A DNA stretch of 18,670 nt, taken from the NCBI GenBank assembly GCA_040881505.1, contig JBBEDC010000041.1:1-18670 (forward strand), written 5' to 3'. This DNA comes from JBBEDC01 sp040881505 (GTDB lineage Bacteria; Patescibacteriota; Andersenbacteria; UBA10190). The notes beneath the pieces were generated by a model. The model did not search any database. It saw only the letters and a list, made by a program, of their open reading frames with translations, and was not told the origin of the DNA. A program made the position numbers and the translations under genes. Numbering within the stretch: the first letter of the stretch is position 1; each line of letters begins with the position of its first letter. Shown piece by piece: positions 12,904 through 18,670 of the stretch.

Positions 12904-13476
12904 ATGATTGCCTACCTTCGAGGAGTTGTTGTGCAGCGGGAAGAGAAAGCCGTTATCGTAGACGTGAACGGTGTCGGCTATCGCGTGTTTGCGGGCTCTG
13001 TGCTGCGAGAAAAGCTTACGAGGGGCCAAGAAGTACAGCTGAGGATCTATCAGAACTTTAGTGATAGCGGGCAAGATCTATTCGGATTTGATAACCAGGA
13101 GGAACTCAGCTATTTCAAACTACTCATGAAAGTCCCCTCCATTGGAGCAAAGACAGCCCGCGGTATTTTAGATATCGCTCCTCCGCAAGTGTTAGAGCAG
13201 GCAGTAGCTGAAGAAGATGTGACATTGCTCACAAAAGTTTCCGGCATCGGCAAGAAAACGGCTGAAAGGATTGTGGTGGAACTGAAAGAAAAATTAGGTC
13301 CGTCAAAGAAGAAGCATGGTGCATCCGGTGCTCTGCAGCAGCAGACGATCGAGGCGCTGGTAAGTATCGGGTATACGCCAGTCCAGGCTCGCAATGCAGC
13401 AGCTAATCTACCTAAGAGTGTAAAGACTGTAGAGGAAGCAGTTCGAGCTGCGTTGCAACAGCAAAGTGTTGCATAG
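12904..13476 (+). CDS. ruvA: Holliday junction branch migration complex subunit RuvA
   Basis: RuvA binds four-way junctions as a tetramer and recruits the RuvB motor. The 190 residues show the full three-domain layout. The N-terminal OB fold is 1-65 (MIAYLRGVV, VDVNGVGYRVF, ending DLFGF). Tandem helix-hairpin-helix motifs are MKVPSIGAKTARGIL at 75-89 and TKVSGIGKKTAERIVVELK at 110-128. The C-terminal three-helix domain III, which contacts RuvB, is about 146-188 (EALVSIGYTPVQARNA). The linker holds a basic PSKKKHG. Neither ruvB nor ruvC lies next to it. A leaderless-type promoter precedes it, and the FemAB-like gene follows after 38 bases. Confidence 0.97.
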   Translation: MIAYLRGVVVQREEKAVIVDVNGVGYRVFAGSVLREKLTRGQEVQLRIYQNFSDSGQDLFGFDNQEELSYFKLLMKVPSIGAKTARGILDIAPPQVLEQAVAEEDVTLLTKVSGIGKKTAERIVVELKEKLGPSKKKHGASGALQQQTIEALVSIGYTPVQARNAAANLPKSVKTVEEAVRAALQQQSVA

Positions 13477-13514
13477 GCTTTCCAACTAGAGCACTTGCCT
13501 CTACGCTAAAGAAC

Positions 13515-14528
13515 ATGCAATGGAGACAAGCAGCTGAGAGGGATGCGGATGCATGGAATGAATGCGTTTTTGCTTCGCCTTCCTCTTCATTTTTACAAAC
13601 ATGGGAATGGGGAGAGATCCAGAAAAAGCTTGGGGTAAACCCGCAGCGTTTTGTGGTTGAAAGCGATGGCGTATTTCAAGCTGTCTTTTTAATACTTGCT
13701 CGGCCGCTCCCCTTAGGTCGAAGCTGGTTGTATATACCGCGCGGACCAATTGTGCGAGACGACGCACTGTCGGTTTGGACGCAGATAGAAAAGGGTATCG
13801 AGGAGATCGTAAAGAAAGAGCGGCCGCTCTTCGTTAGACTTGATCCGGCCCTTACAGATATTCCGGATGTATTTGCTGCCAAGCGATGGCGCAAGGCTGA
13901 ACGGGAAGTGCAGCCACGCCATACATTACTGCTCGATCTTACACCTGGCGAAGATGACTTACTGGCAGCGCTTGCCTCTAAGACACGTTACAATGTCCGG
14001 CTGTCTCAACGAAAAGGCGTGACGATACGATTCTCTTCTGAGGTTAATGATGTAGATACATTTCTGCAGCTAGCCCAGGATGTGCACAGCCGTTCTGGAT
14101 TTTCCTTTCATCCCGATGAATATTATCGCGGGATCATGGAGGTGTTGGGCCCCCAGGGGTTAGCTGAGCTGGCGATAGCGGAATATGAAGGTGTGGCGGT
14201 TGCTGCACACTTGATGGTATATGCCGGACCTGTCGCAACCTACGCACACGGCGCCAGCTCCAGCCAGCATCGCAACCTGATGGCCCCGACTCGATTATAT
14301 TGGGAGACTATCCTGCGAGCTAAAAGCCGCGGCTGCACTACGTATGATTTCTTTGGAGTAGCGCCAAAGGATGCTGCGTCTGATCATCCTTGGAGCGGGA
14401 TCACTCGGATCAAGCAAGGGTTTAGCGGAACATATACTGAATATATTGGCGCGTATGACTTTGCGCCCGACACTATGATATACAACGCTTTTCATATTGC
14501 TCGTCGAATAGCACGTAAGATGAGGTAA
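13515..14528 (+). CDS. FemAB/FemX-like peptidoglycan bridge-forming aminoacyltransferase
   Basis: FemABX enzymes add amino acids from aminoacyl-tRNA to the peptide stem of lipid II or UDP-MurNAc-pentapeptide, building the interpeptide bridge in the cytoplasm. The 337 residues contain two GNAT-like subdomains. The first has SFLQTWEWGEIQKKLG at about 25-40 and YIPRGPIV, both typical of the family. The second has SKTRYNVRLSQRKGV at about 156-170 and the conserved VAAHLMVYAGPVATYAHGAS-like strand. It ends with the YDFFGVAP...GITRIKQGFSG segment diagnostic of the group. No coiled-coil arm is obvious, which fits the shorter bacterial FemX-like forms. The amino acid added is not predictable. The MurE-like ligase follows after 3 bases, and the pairing supports a cell-wall role. 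Confidence 0.9.
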   Translation: MQWRQAAERDADAWNECVFASPSSSFLQTWEWGEIQKKLGVNPQRFVVESDGVFQAVFLILARPLPLGRSWLYIPRGPIVRDDALSVWTQIEKGIEEIVKKERPLFVRLDPALTDIPDVFAAKRWRKAEREVQPRHTLLLDLTPGEDDLLAALASKTRYNVRLSQRKGVTIRFSSEVNDVDTFLQLAQDVHSRSGFSFHPDEYYRGIMEVLGPQGLAELAIAEYEGVAVAAHLMVYAGPVATYAHGASSSQHRNLMAPTRLYWETILRAKSRGCTTYDFFGVAPKDAASDHPWSGITRIKQGFSGTYTEYIGAYDFAPDTMIYNAFHIARRIARKMR

Positions 14529-14531
14529 CCT

Positions 14532-15722
14532 ATGGCATTTGGACGGATATACCAATTGATGAAAAATATCTATCACCTTCTGCAGGCGTATCTTTGGCGT
14601 GGCGTCTACGGGTGGCCGGACCGAGGAATGCATTTGTATGGCATTACCGGTACAAATGGAAAAACAACAACCTGTTATCTCGTCAGCAGTATTTTAGAGC
14701 AGGAGTATGGAGCTCAAGCGGTGGGCATGCTTACGACAGTGGGGCTGAGGGTAGGCAACAAGACGGAGGTGAATAAGACAAAACTAACAACACTTCCCAG
14801 TCGTCTCGTATTTTCATATCTAAAACAGATGAAGGTAGCGGGCGTAACGCACGTGGCACTCGAGATGACTTCCCACGCATTGGATCAGAATCGTCTCGCA
14901 GGAATATCGTTAGATGGAGCCATTCTTCTTAACATTGCGCGCGAGCACTTGAACTATCACCAAACGATGAAAGAGTATGCGCAGGCAAAAGAGCGCATCT
15001 GTACATATTTAAAACAAGGGGCACCGCTGGTGGGTAAGGAAGATGATGAGTACGTGCGACCTATACTTGAGCGGGCGCGTAAAGCGGGTGTTTCAGCTAT
15101 TGGATTTAGCGCTGCGTCCGCTGCCGGACAGGCGACACCATTGAGCGGACAGGTGAATACGGAGAACGCGACAGCGGCAAAAATGCTGATGCAGTCGGTT
15201 GGCATTCCAGGATCTGCTATTGAAGCAGGCATACAGGCCCTGCGCCATGTTCCAGGCAGAATGGAGTGGGTGGATGCGCCGCAGGGGTTTCGGGTATTAA
15301 TTGATTACGCAGTTACGCCGGATGCGCTTGAGCGACTATATGCTGATGTAAGGAAGATGACTAAAGGGCGGGTATTGGGATTACTGGGCGCGGCGGGACT
15401 TCGGGATCGTGGTAAGCGACCAGACATGGCCAGGGTTGTAGCTGCGCAGGTTGATGATCTGGTGATTACCCGAGAAGATCCGTGGACTGAGAGTGAAGAG
15501 CAAATTTTTTCTGACTTGGAACAAGGACTGACAGATGCAACAGTTTTGTGGCAGCGCATTGCTGACCGTCGAGAAGCGCTTGAGTATCTGCTGAAAAAAG
15601 CCCAGAAGGGAGATATTGTTGTCGTGACGGGTAAGGGGGCTGAAGAAGGAATGGGAGTTGGCAAGGATGTTATTCCGTGGAATGATCGGACGATTATACA
15701 AGAAATCTTACAAACGCTATGA
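14532..15722 (+). CDS. MurE-like Mur ligase lacking the N-terminal domain
   Basis: Mur ligases couple ATP hydrolysis to amide-bond formation on peptidoglycan precursors. This one has 396 residues, against about 480-500 for MurE. The ATP loop GITGTNGKTT already occurs at 37-46, so the UDP-MurNAc-binding N-terminal domain is missing. Central-domain marks are EMTSHALDQNR at 111-121, LNIAREHLNYH at 133-143 (MurE normally ends RDHLDYH) and a candidate carbamylated Lys153. The C-terminal domain has IDYAVTPDAL at 257-266, GLRDRGKRPDMA at 289-300, TREDPW at 313-318 where the diaminopimelate-binding MurE consensus is DNPR, and TGKGAEE at 366-372 where GKGHE is usual. It is probably an amino-acid-adding ligase of MurE type with unknown amino acid specificity, or a relative acting on another substrate. 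GAGGT before the ATG is a reasonable Shine-Dalgarno site. It is coupled to tsaB by ATGA. Confidence 0.85.
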   Translation: MAFGRIYQLMKNIYHLLQAYLWRGVYGWPDRGMHLYGITGTNGKTTTCYLVSSILEQEYGAQAVGMLTTVGLRVGNKTEVNKTKLTTLPSRLVFSYLKQMKVAGVTHVALEMTSHALDQNRLAGISLDGAILLNIAREHLNYHQTMKEYAQAKERICTYLKQGAPLVGKEDDEYVRPILERARKAGVSAIGFSAASAAGQATPLSGQVNTENATAAKMLMQSVGIPGSAIEAGIQALRHVPGRMEWVDAPQGFRVLIDYAVTPDALERLYADVRKMTKGRVLGLLGAAGLRDRGKRPDMARVVAAQVDDLVITREDPWTESEEQIFSDLEQGLTDATVLWQRIADRREALEYLLKKAQKGDIVVVTGKGAEEGMGVGKDVIPWNDRTIIQEILQTL

Positions 15723-16090
15723 CGGTATTACTTATCGATACATCTGGGGAGCGGGCGCAGGTTGCGATATTGGAAGATGTAAATGTGGTAGCCCACTATG
15801 TTTGGGAGAATACCCCCTATGTCGGACCGCAGATCTTGGAGCACATTGAAGCAGCGTTTCAGGAAGCTGGTATTTCCTGGGATCGGATTGATCGCATTGC
15901 AGCTCACCGAGGCCCCCGGAAAGATAAGCTCTTTTTCTCCGGGCTGCGTACGGGCATTGCGACGGCTATGCTGTTGGCGTCAGCCAAGCAGAAAGAGCTC
16001 GTGGAGCTTACGGGAGACTCGCTCGAGGAAATGGTTGCTACAGCTGGTATAGCCGCAACTCAATATATCATTTCACCGCGCTACGAATAA
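15719..16090 (+). CDS. tsaB: TsaB-like protein (tRNA t6A synthesis), short form
   Basis: TsaB is the scaffold partner of TsaD in making threonylcarbamoyladenosine at A37 of ANN-decoding tRNAs. The 123 residues cover the first ASKHA-fold lobe: VLLIDTSGERAQVAIL at 3-18, the helix HIEAAFQEAGISWDRIDRIA, and the SGLRTGIATAMLLA stretch matching the family's TGLRIGLATAKGLA. The usual GPGSFTGLR loop is expanded to GPRKDKLFFSGLR. The second lobe of full-length (about 220-residue) TsaB is missing. Short TsaB forms occur, so this need not be a broken gene, but the loop change makes the symbol less than certain. Its start overlaps the stop of the Mur ligase. Confidence 0.72.
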   Translation: MTVLLIDTSGERAQVAILEDVNVVAHYVWENTPYVGPQILEHIEAAFQEAGISWDRIDRIAAHRGPRKDKLFFSGLRTGIATAMLLASAKQKELVELTGDSLEEMVATAGIAATQYIISPRYE

Positions 16091-16110
16091 CGCACGGTAT
16101 CTTTTTGGAG

Positions 16111-16116
16111 TACAAT
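16111..16116 (+). promoter_or_regulatory. -10 box of the surface-protein gene, leaderless geometry
   Basis: TACAAT matches the -10 consensus at 5 of 6 positions and ends 6 nt before the ATG at 16123. There is no TGn extension and no clear -35, so support is weaker than at 12428 and 12889, but the spacing is identical. Confidence 0.45.
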
Positions 16117-16122
16117 GATGTC

Positions 16123-18670
16123 ATGAATATCTGGAGGCAACGCCAGCGGTATTTTAGTGCTTTGTTAGTATGCAAAGTACTTTTAACGTTCGGTGTAGGA
16201 TATTTTCTTGGGGTTAAGCCATATATTGTATCTGCCGCCGTCACCACCCTCTCTGGTACCGTTTACACCGACGAAGGCTCTACTAACATCGGAGCAGACA
16301 AAACAGTCCGTGTAGCAATCAATGGTACAGATCACGGTACAACAGATGAAACAGACGCTAGTGGTGTCTACTCCATTGCAGATGTGGAAGCTGAAGCAGG
16401 AGACGTCATCACTGTCTACCTCGAAGATGAAACAGAAGATGCCGTTACCGTCACCATATCCGATGGAGAAGATCTCTCTAGCCTTGATCTCTACCAAGAC
16501 CGCCTCATCACTCGCCATGATAACGGTGGCAGTCTAACAAATGCGAATCTCGATACCGGAGTTGTAGATAGCGAAGATGATATATCAAACATGTACTCGG
16601 TAGATGCAAATGGCGTGGTAACCACCGCCAGCGGTAAGGACCTGCTCGTATGGGGCGGTGATACGTATGCTCCTGGGGCTCTCTTAACAGTCGGCGGTGA
16701 CCTCGTGGTACAGTCGGGTGCTACACTATCGGGAACATATAACGTGACAGTTGGAGGTGGATCGACAACTGGAGACGGAACTATTAATCTCACAGAAGGC
16801 ATCTTTAGACTTGAAGGCACCGGTAGTTTTGGTGGAAGTACAAATTGGACTTTTAATAACCTCACTTTTGGAGACGGTTCAACCTCAGCGACTACGAGTA
16901 AAGCAGGCAGCAACGATATTGAAGTAATGTATCAGCTCAAAGTCAGTTCTGCCCATACGCTTAATGCCAGTAGCAACACGTGGAATTTCACGGGCAGTGG
17001 AGCAGGGGCATTTTCAGAAAATCTTAGTTCGGCAACGTCGGGAAATGAACACACCTGCGCCCTTAAATCTGATGGTTCCCGGGTATATTGTTGGGGAAAT
17101 GCAGCTGACGGTCGTCTTGGCAATGGAGCAACAACTGGTAACCAATCCTCTCCTGTTGAAGTCCTGGGGGTAGGCGGATCAGGCACCCTGTCCGACATCT
17201 CAGCCATATCCGCTGGGGCCAGCCACACCTGCGCTCTCAAATCTGATGGTTCCCGGGTATATTGTTGGGGTGCCGCAGGTAGTGGCCGGCTAGGTAACGG
17301 CACCACCACTCCCAATCAAACCTCTCCTGTTGAAGTCTTAGGCGTCGGTGGCGCTGGCAATCTCTCTGGAATTTCAGCCGTATCCGCTGGTGCCAGCCAC
17401 ACCTGCGCTCTCAAATCTGACGGCAGTAGAGTCTACTGTTGGGGGGGTGCAGGTAATGGCCGGTTAGGTAACGGCACCACCACTCCCAGTCAATCCTCTC
17501 CCGTTGAAGTCTTAGGCGTCGGTGGCACTGGCAATCTCTCGGATATCTCAGGCATATCGGCAGGAACTTCCCACACCTGCGCCCTTAAATCTGATGGTTC
17601 CCGGGTATATTGTTGGGGACTTGGTAGCAGCGGCCAGCGCGGCGATGGCAGCACTGTATCTACCCAATCCTCTCCTGTTGAAGTCCTGGGGGTAGGCGGA
17701 TCAGGCACCCTGTCAGATATTTCGCAGGTATCAGCTGGGGGTACCCACACCTGCGCCCTTAAATCTGATGGTTCCCGGGTATATTGTTGGGGACTTGGTA
17801 GCAGCGGCCAGCGCGGCGATGGCAGCACTGTATCTACCCAATCCTCTCCTGTTGAAGTCCTGGGGGTAGGCGGATCAGGCACCCTGTCAGATATTTCGCA
17901 GGTATCAGCTGGGGGTACCCACACCTGCGCCCTTAAATCTGATGGTTCCCGGGTATATTGTTGGGGGTCAGACAGTAGTGGCCAACTTGGCAATGGAGCA
18001 ACAACTGGTAACCAAACCTCTCCCGTTGAAGTCTTAGGCGTCAGTGGCACTGGCAATCTGTCCGACATCTCAGCCATATCCGCGGGCGACAGACACACCT
18101 GCGCTCTCAAATCTGATGGCAGTAGAGTCTACTGTTGGGGAGATGCAGCAAGCGGCCGCCTAGGTAACAGCCAAACATCTCCTAATCGCACCACCCCCGT
18201 TGAAGTCTTAGGCGTCGGTGGCGCTGGCAATCTCTCTGGAATTTCAGCCGTATCCGCGGGCAGTACCCACACCTGCGCCCTTAAATCTGATGGTTCCCGG
18301 GTATATTGTTGGGGAAATGCAGCTGACGGTCGTCTTGGCAATGGAGCAACAACTGGTAACCAAACCTCTCCCGTTGAAGTCTTAGGCGTCAGTGGCACTG
18401 GCAATCTGTCCGACATCTCAGCCATATCCGCGGGCGACAGACACACCTGCGCCCTTAAATCTGATGGCAGTAGAGTCTACTGTTGGGGATTTAATTTTAC
18501 TGGCCAACTTGGCGATGGTACTTCTGGAACAGAAAACAACCGTTCATCTCCTGTTGAAGTCTTGGGGGTAGGCGGCTCTGGCAATCTCTCTGGAATTTCA
18601 GCCGTATCCGCTGGTGCCCACCACACCTGCGCCCTTAAATCTGACGGCACCCGCGTGTATTGTTGGGGGT
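16123..18670 (+). CDS. Secreted RCC1-repeat surface protein, 3' end beyond the window
   Basis: One frame stays open for 849 codons from ATG 16123 to the window edge, where it is cut in a new repeat. Residues 1-10 are basic, about 11-38 are hydrophobic, and VSAA near 36-39 is a plausible signal-peptidase site, so the protein should be exported. Residues about 40-130 (LSGTVYTDEGS onward, with TDETDASGVYSI) resemble a carboxypeptidase-regulatory or Ig-like beta domain. Residues about 130-300 are rich in Gly, Thr and Ser with repeated GG-[LV]-V strands, beta-solenoid-like. From His310 on, RCC1-type units begin HTCALKSDG and contain VYCWG, G-LG and SPVEVLGV, nine complete and a tenth started. RCC1 units fold into a seven-bladed propeller, so ten or more imply at least two propellers. 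Two Cys per unit suggest extracellular disulphides. The role is unknown; adhesion or host-cell contact is inference. Confidence 0.85.
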   Translation, partial: MNIWRQRQRYFSALLVCKVLLTFGVGYFLGVKPYIVSAAVTTLSGTVYTDEGSTNIGADKTVRVAINGTDHGTTDETDASGVYSIADVEAEAGDVITVYLEDETEDAVTVTISDGEDLSSLDLYQDRLITRHDNGGSLTNANLDTGVVDSEDDISNMYSVDANGVVTTASGKDLLVWGGDTYAPGALLTVGGDLVVQSGATLSGTYNVTVGGGSTTGDGTINLTEGIFRLEGTGSFGGSTNWTFNNLTFGDGSTSATTSKAGSNDIEVMYQLKVSSAHTLNASSNTWNFTGSGAGAFSENLSSATSGNEHTCALKSDGSRVYCWGNAADGRLGNGATTGNQSSPVEVLGVGGSGTLSDISAISAGASHTCALKSDGSRVYCWGAAGSGRLGNGTTTPNQTSPVEVLGVGGAGNLSGISAVSAGASHTCALKSDGSRVYCWGGAGNGRLGNGTTTPSQSSPVEVLGVGGTGNLSDISGISAGTSHTCALKSDGSRVYCWGLGSSGQRGDGSTVSTQSSPVEVLGVGGSGTLSDISQVSAGGTHTCALKSDGSRVYCWGLGSSGQRGDGSTVSTQSSPVEVLGVGGSGTLSDISQVSAGGTHTCALKSDGSRVYCWGSDSSGQLGNGATTGNQTSPVEVLGVSGTGNLSDISAISAGDRHTCALKSDGSRVYCWGDAASGRLGNSQTSPNRTTPVEVLGVGGAGNLSGISAVSAGSTHTCALKSDGSRVYCWGNAADGRLGNGATTGNQTSPVEVLGVSGTGNLSDISAISAGDRHTCALKSDGSRVYCWGFNFTGQLGDGTSGTENNRSSPVEVLGVGGSGNLSGISAVSAGAHHTCALKSDGTRVYCWG
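17570..17966 (+). repeat. Perfect 174-bp tandem duplication inside the RCC1 array
   Basis: Bases 17572-17745 and 17746-17919 are identical, and the match continues into the third unit to 17966, giving perfect 174-bp periodicity over about 397 bp. Third codon positions have not diverged at all, so the duplication is very recent or maintained by gene conversion. Confidence 0.9.
17986..18452 (+). repeat. Two-unit (348-bp) higher-order repeat with a 119-bp identical block
   Basis: Bases 17986-18104 recur exactly at 18334-18452, two units later. The unit between them (18094-18267) differs, carrying NSQTSPNRTT in its loop. The order AB-AB rather than AA-BB indicates duplication of a two-unit block or later block conversion. 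Confidence 0.85.

Larger units (their letters stand above)
17050..18670 (+). repeat. Tandem coding repeats of 58 codons (RCC1 units)
   Basis: Units begin with the His codon of HTCALKSDG at 17050, 17224, 17398, 17572, 17746, 17920, 18094, 18268, 18442 and 18622. Spacing is exactly 174 bp, except 180 bp for the ninth unit, which has two extra codons in its loop (GTSGTENNRSS). Conserved blocks are HTCALKSDGxRVYCWG, SPVEVLGV and LSxISxxSAG. Variable sites are the four residues after CWG, the loop before SPVEV, and the two residues between SAG and His (AS, AS, TS, GT, GT, DR, ST, DR, AH). Confidence 0.93.

Noticed and set aside
17490..18110. Long open frame on the minus strand across the RCC1 repeats (and similar ones at 16932-17315 and 18129-18446)
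   Set aside because: They mirror the 58-codon plus-strand repeat and read as Pro/Arg/Thr-rich repeats with no start signals. The plus-strand frame has signal peptide, promoter and family motifs, so these are antisense shadows.
17050..18670. Regular repeats considered as a CRISPR array
   Set aside because: The period is 174 bp, the repeats are coding in one continuous frame, and both conserved and variable parts translate into an RCC1 fold.

Overview
This window reads as a piece of a bacterial chromosome with compact gene order. It is most likely from a Candidate Phyla Radiation (Patescibacteria) member. That assignment is inferred from the shortened TsaB and Mur-ligase homologues, the many starts without Shine-Dalgarno sites, and a surface-protein N-terminus of a style I associate with that group. 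No rRNA or other taxonomic marker is present to prove it. Seventeen protein genes are supported, plus two terminators, several promoters and one structured intergenic element. No tRNA, rRNA, CRISPR array or insertion sequence was seen.

Layout. Positions 1-1219 hold a short sigma-70 family factor with its leader and a perfect hairpin terminator. Positions 1236-4359 hold a translationally coupled trio joined by ATGA overlaps: a GH1 glycosidase, a DMT/EamA transporter and a membrane-anchored clan GH-A-like protein. Positions 4445-5786 carry a small two-helix membrane protein, a class I methyltransferase and a thioredoxin-fold protein that has lost its CxxC motif. Positions 5848-8453 carry an M17 leucyl aminopeptidase coupled to murB. 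The minus strand from 8419 to 12010 carries a zinc/manganese-type ABC permease and ATPase, then uvrB. Positions 12011-12903 hold a 58-residue acidic protein with a clean terminator, a DUF6922-like (antitoxin-like) small protein, and a nested hairpin just ahead of ruvA. Positions 12904-16090 carry ruvA, a FemAB-like peptidoglycan-bridge enzyme, a short MurE-like ligase and tsaB. From 16123 to the window edge runs one uninterrupted reading frame for a secreted, cysteine-rich RCC1-repeat surface protein. It is truncated by the window end.

How the genes relate. MurB, the FemAB-like protein and the MurE-like ligase belong to peptidoglycan precursor and cross-bridge synthesis. UvrB and RuvA belong to DNA repair. 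The two glycosidase-fold proteins and the transporter between them look like one functional unit, but their substrate cannot be read from sequence.

Most notable signals. (1) A recurring promoter design places a TATAAT-like -10 box only 6-7 nt before the ATG at five genes, which predicts leaderless mRNAs. (2) The RCC1 array has a 58-codon unit, a perfect 174-bp tandem duplication and synonymous-codon haplotypes shuffled between units, which suggests recombination-driven diversification of a surface protein. (3) A TlpA/DipZ-like thioredoxin fold has its first catalytic Cys replaced by Arg. (4) A MurE-like ligase lacks the N-terminal UDP-binding domain and the canonical DNPR motif.
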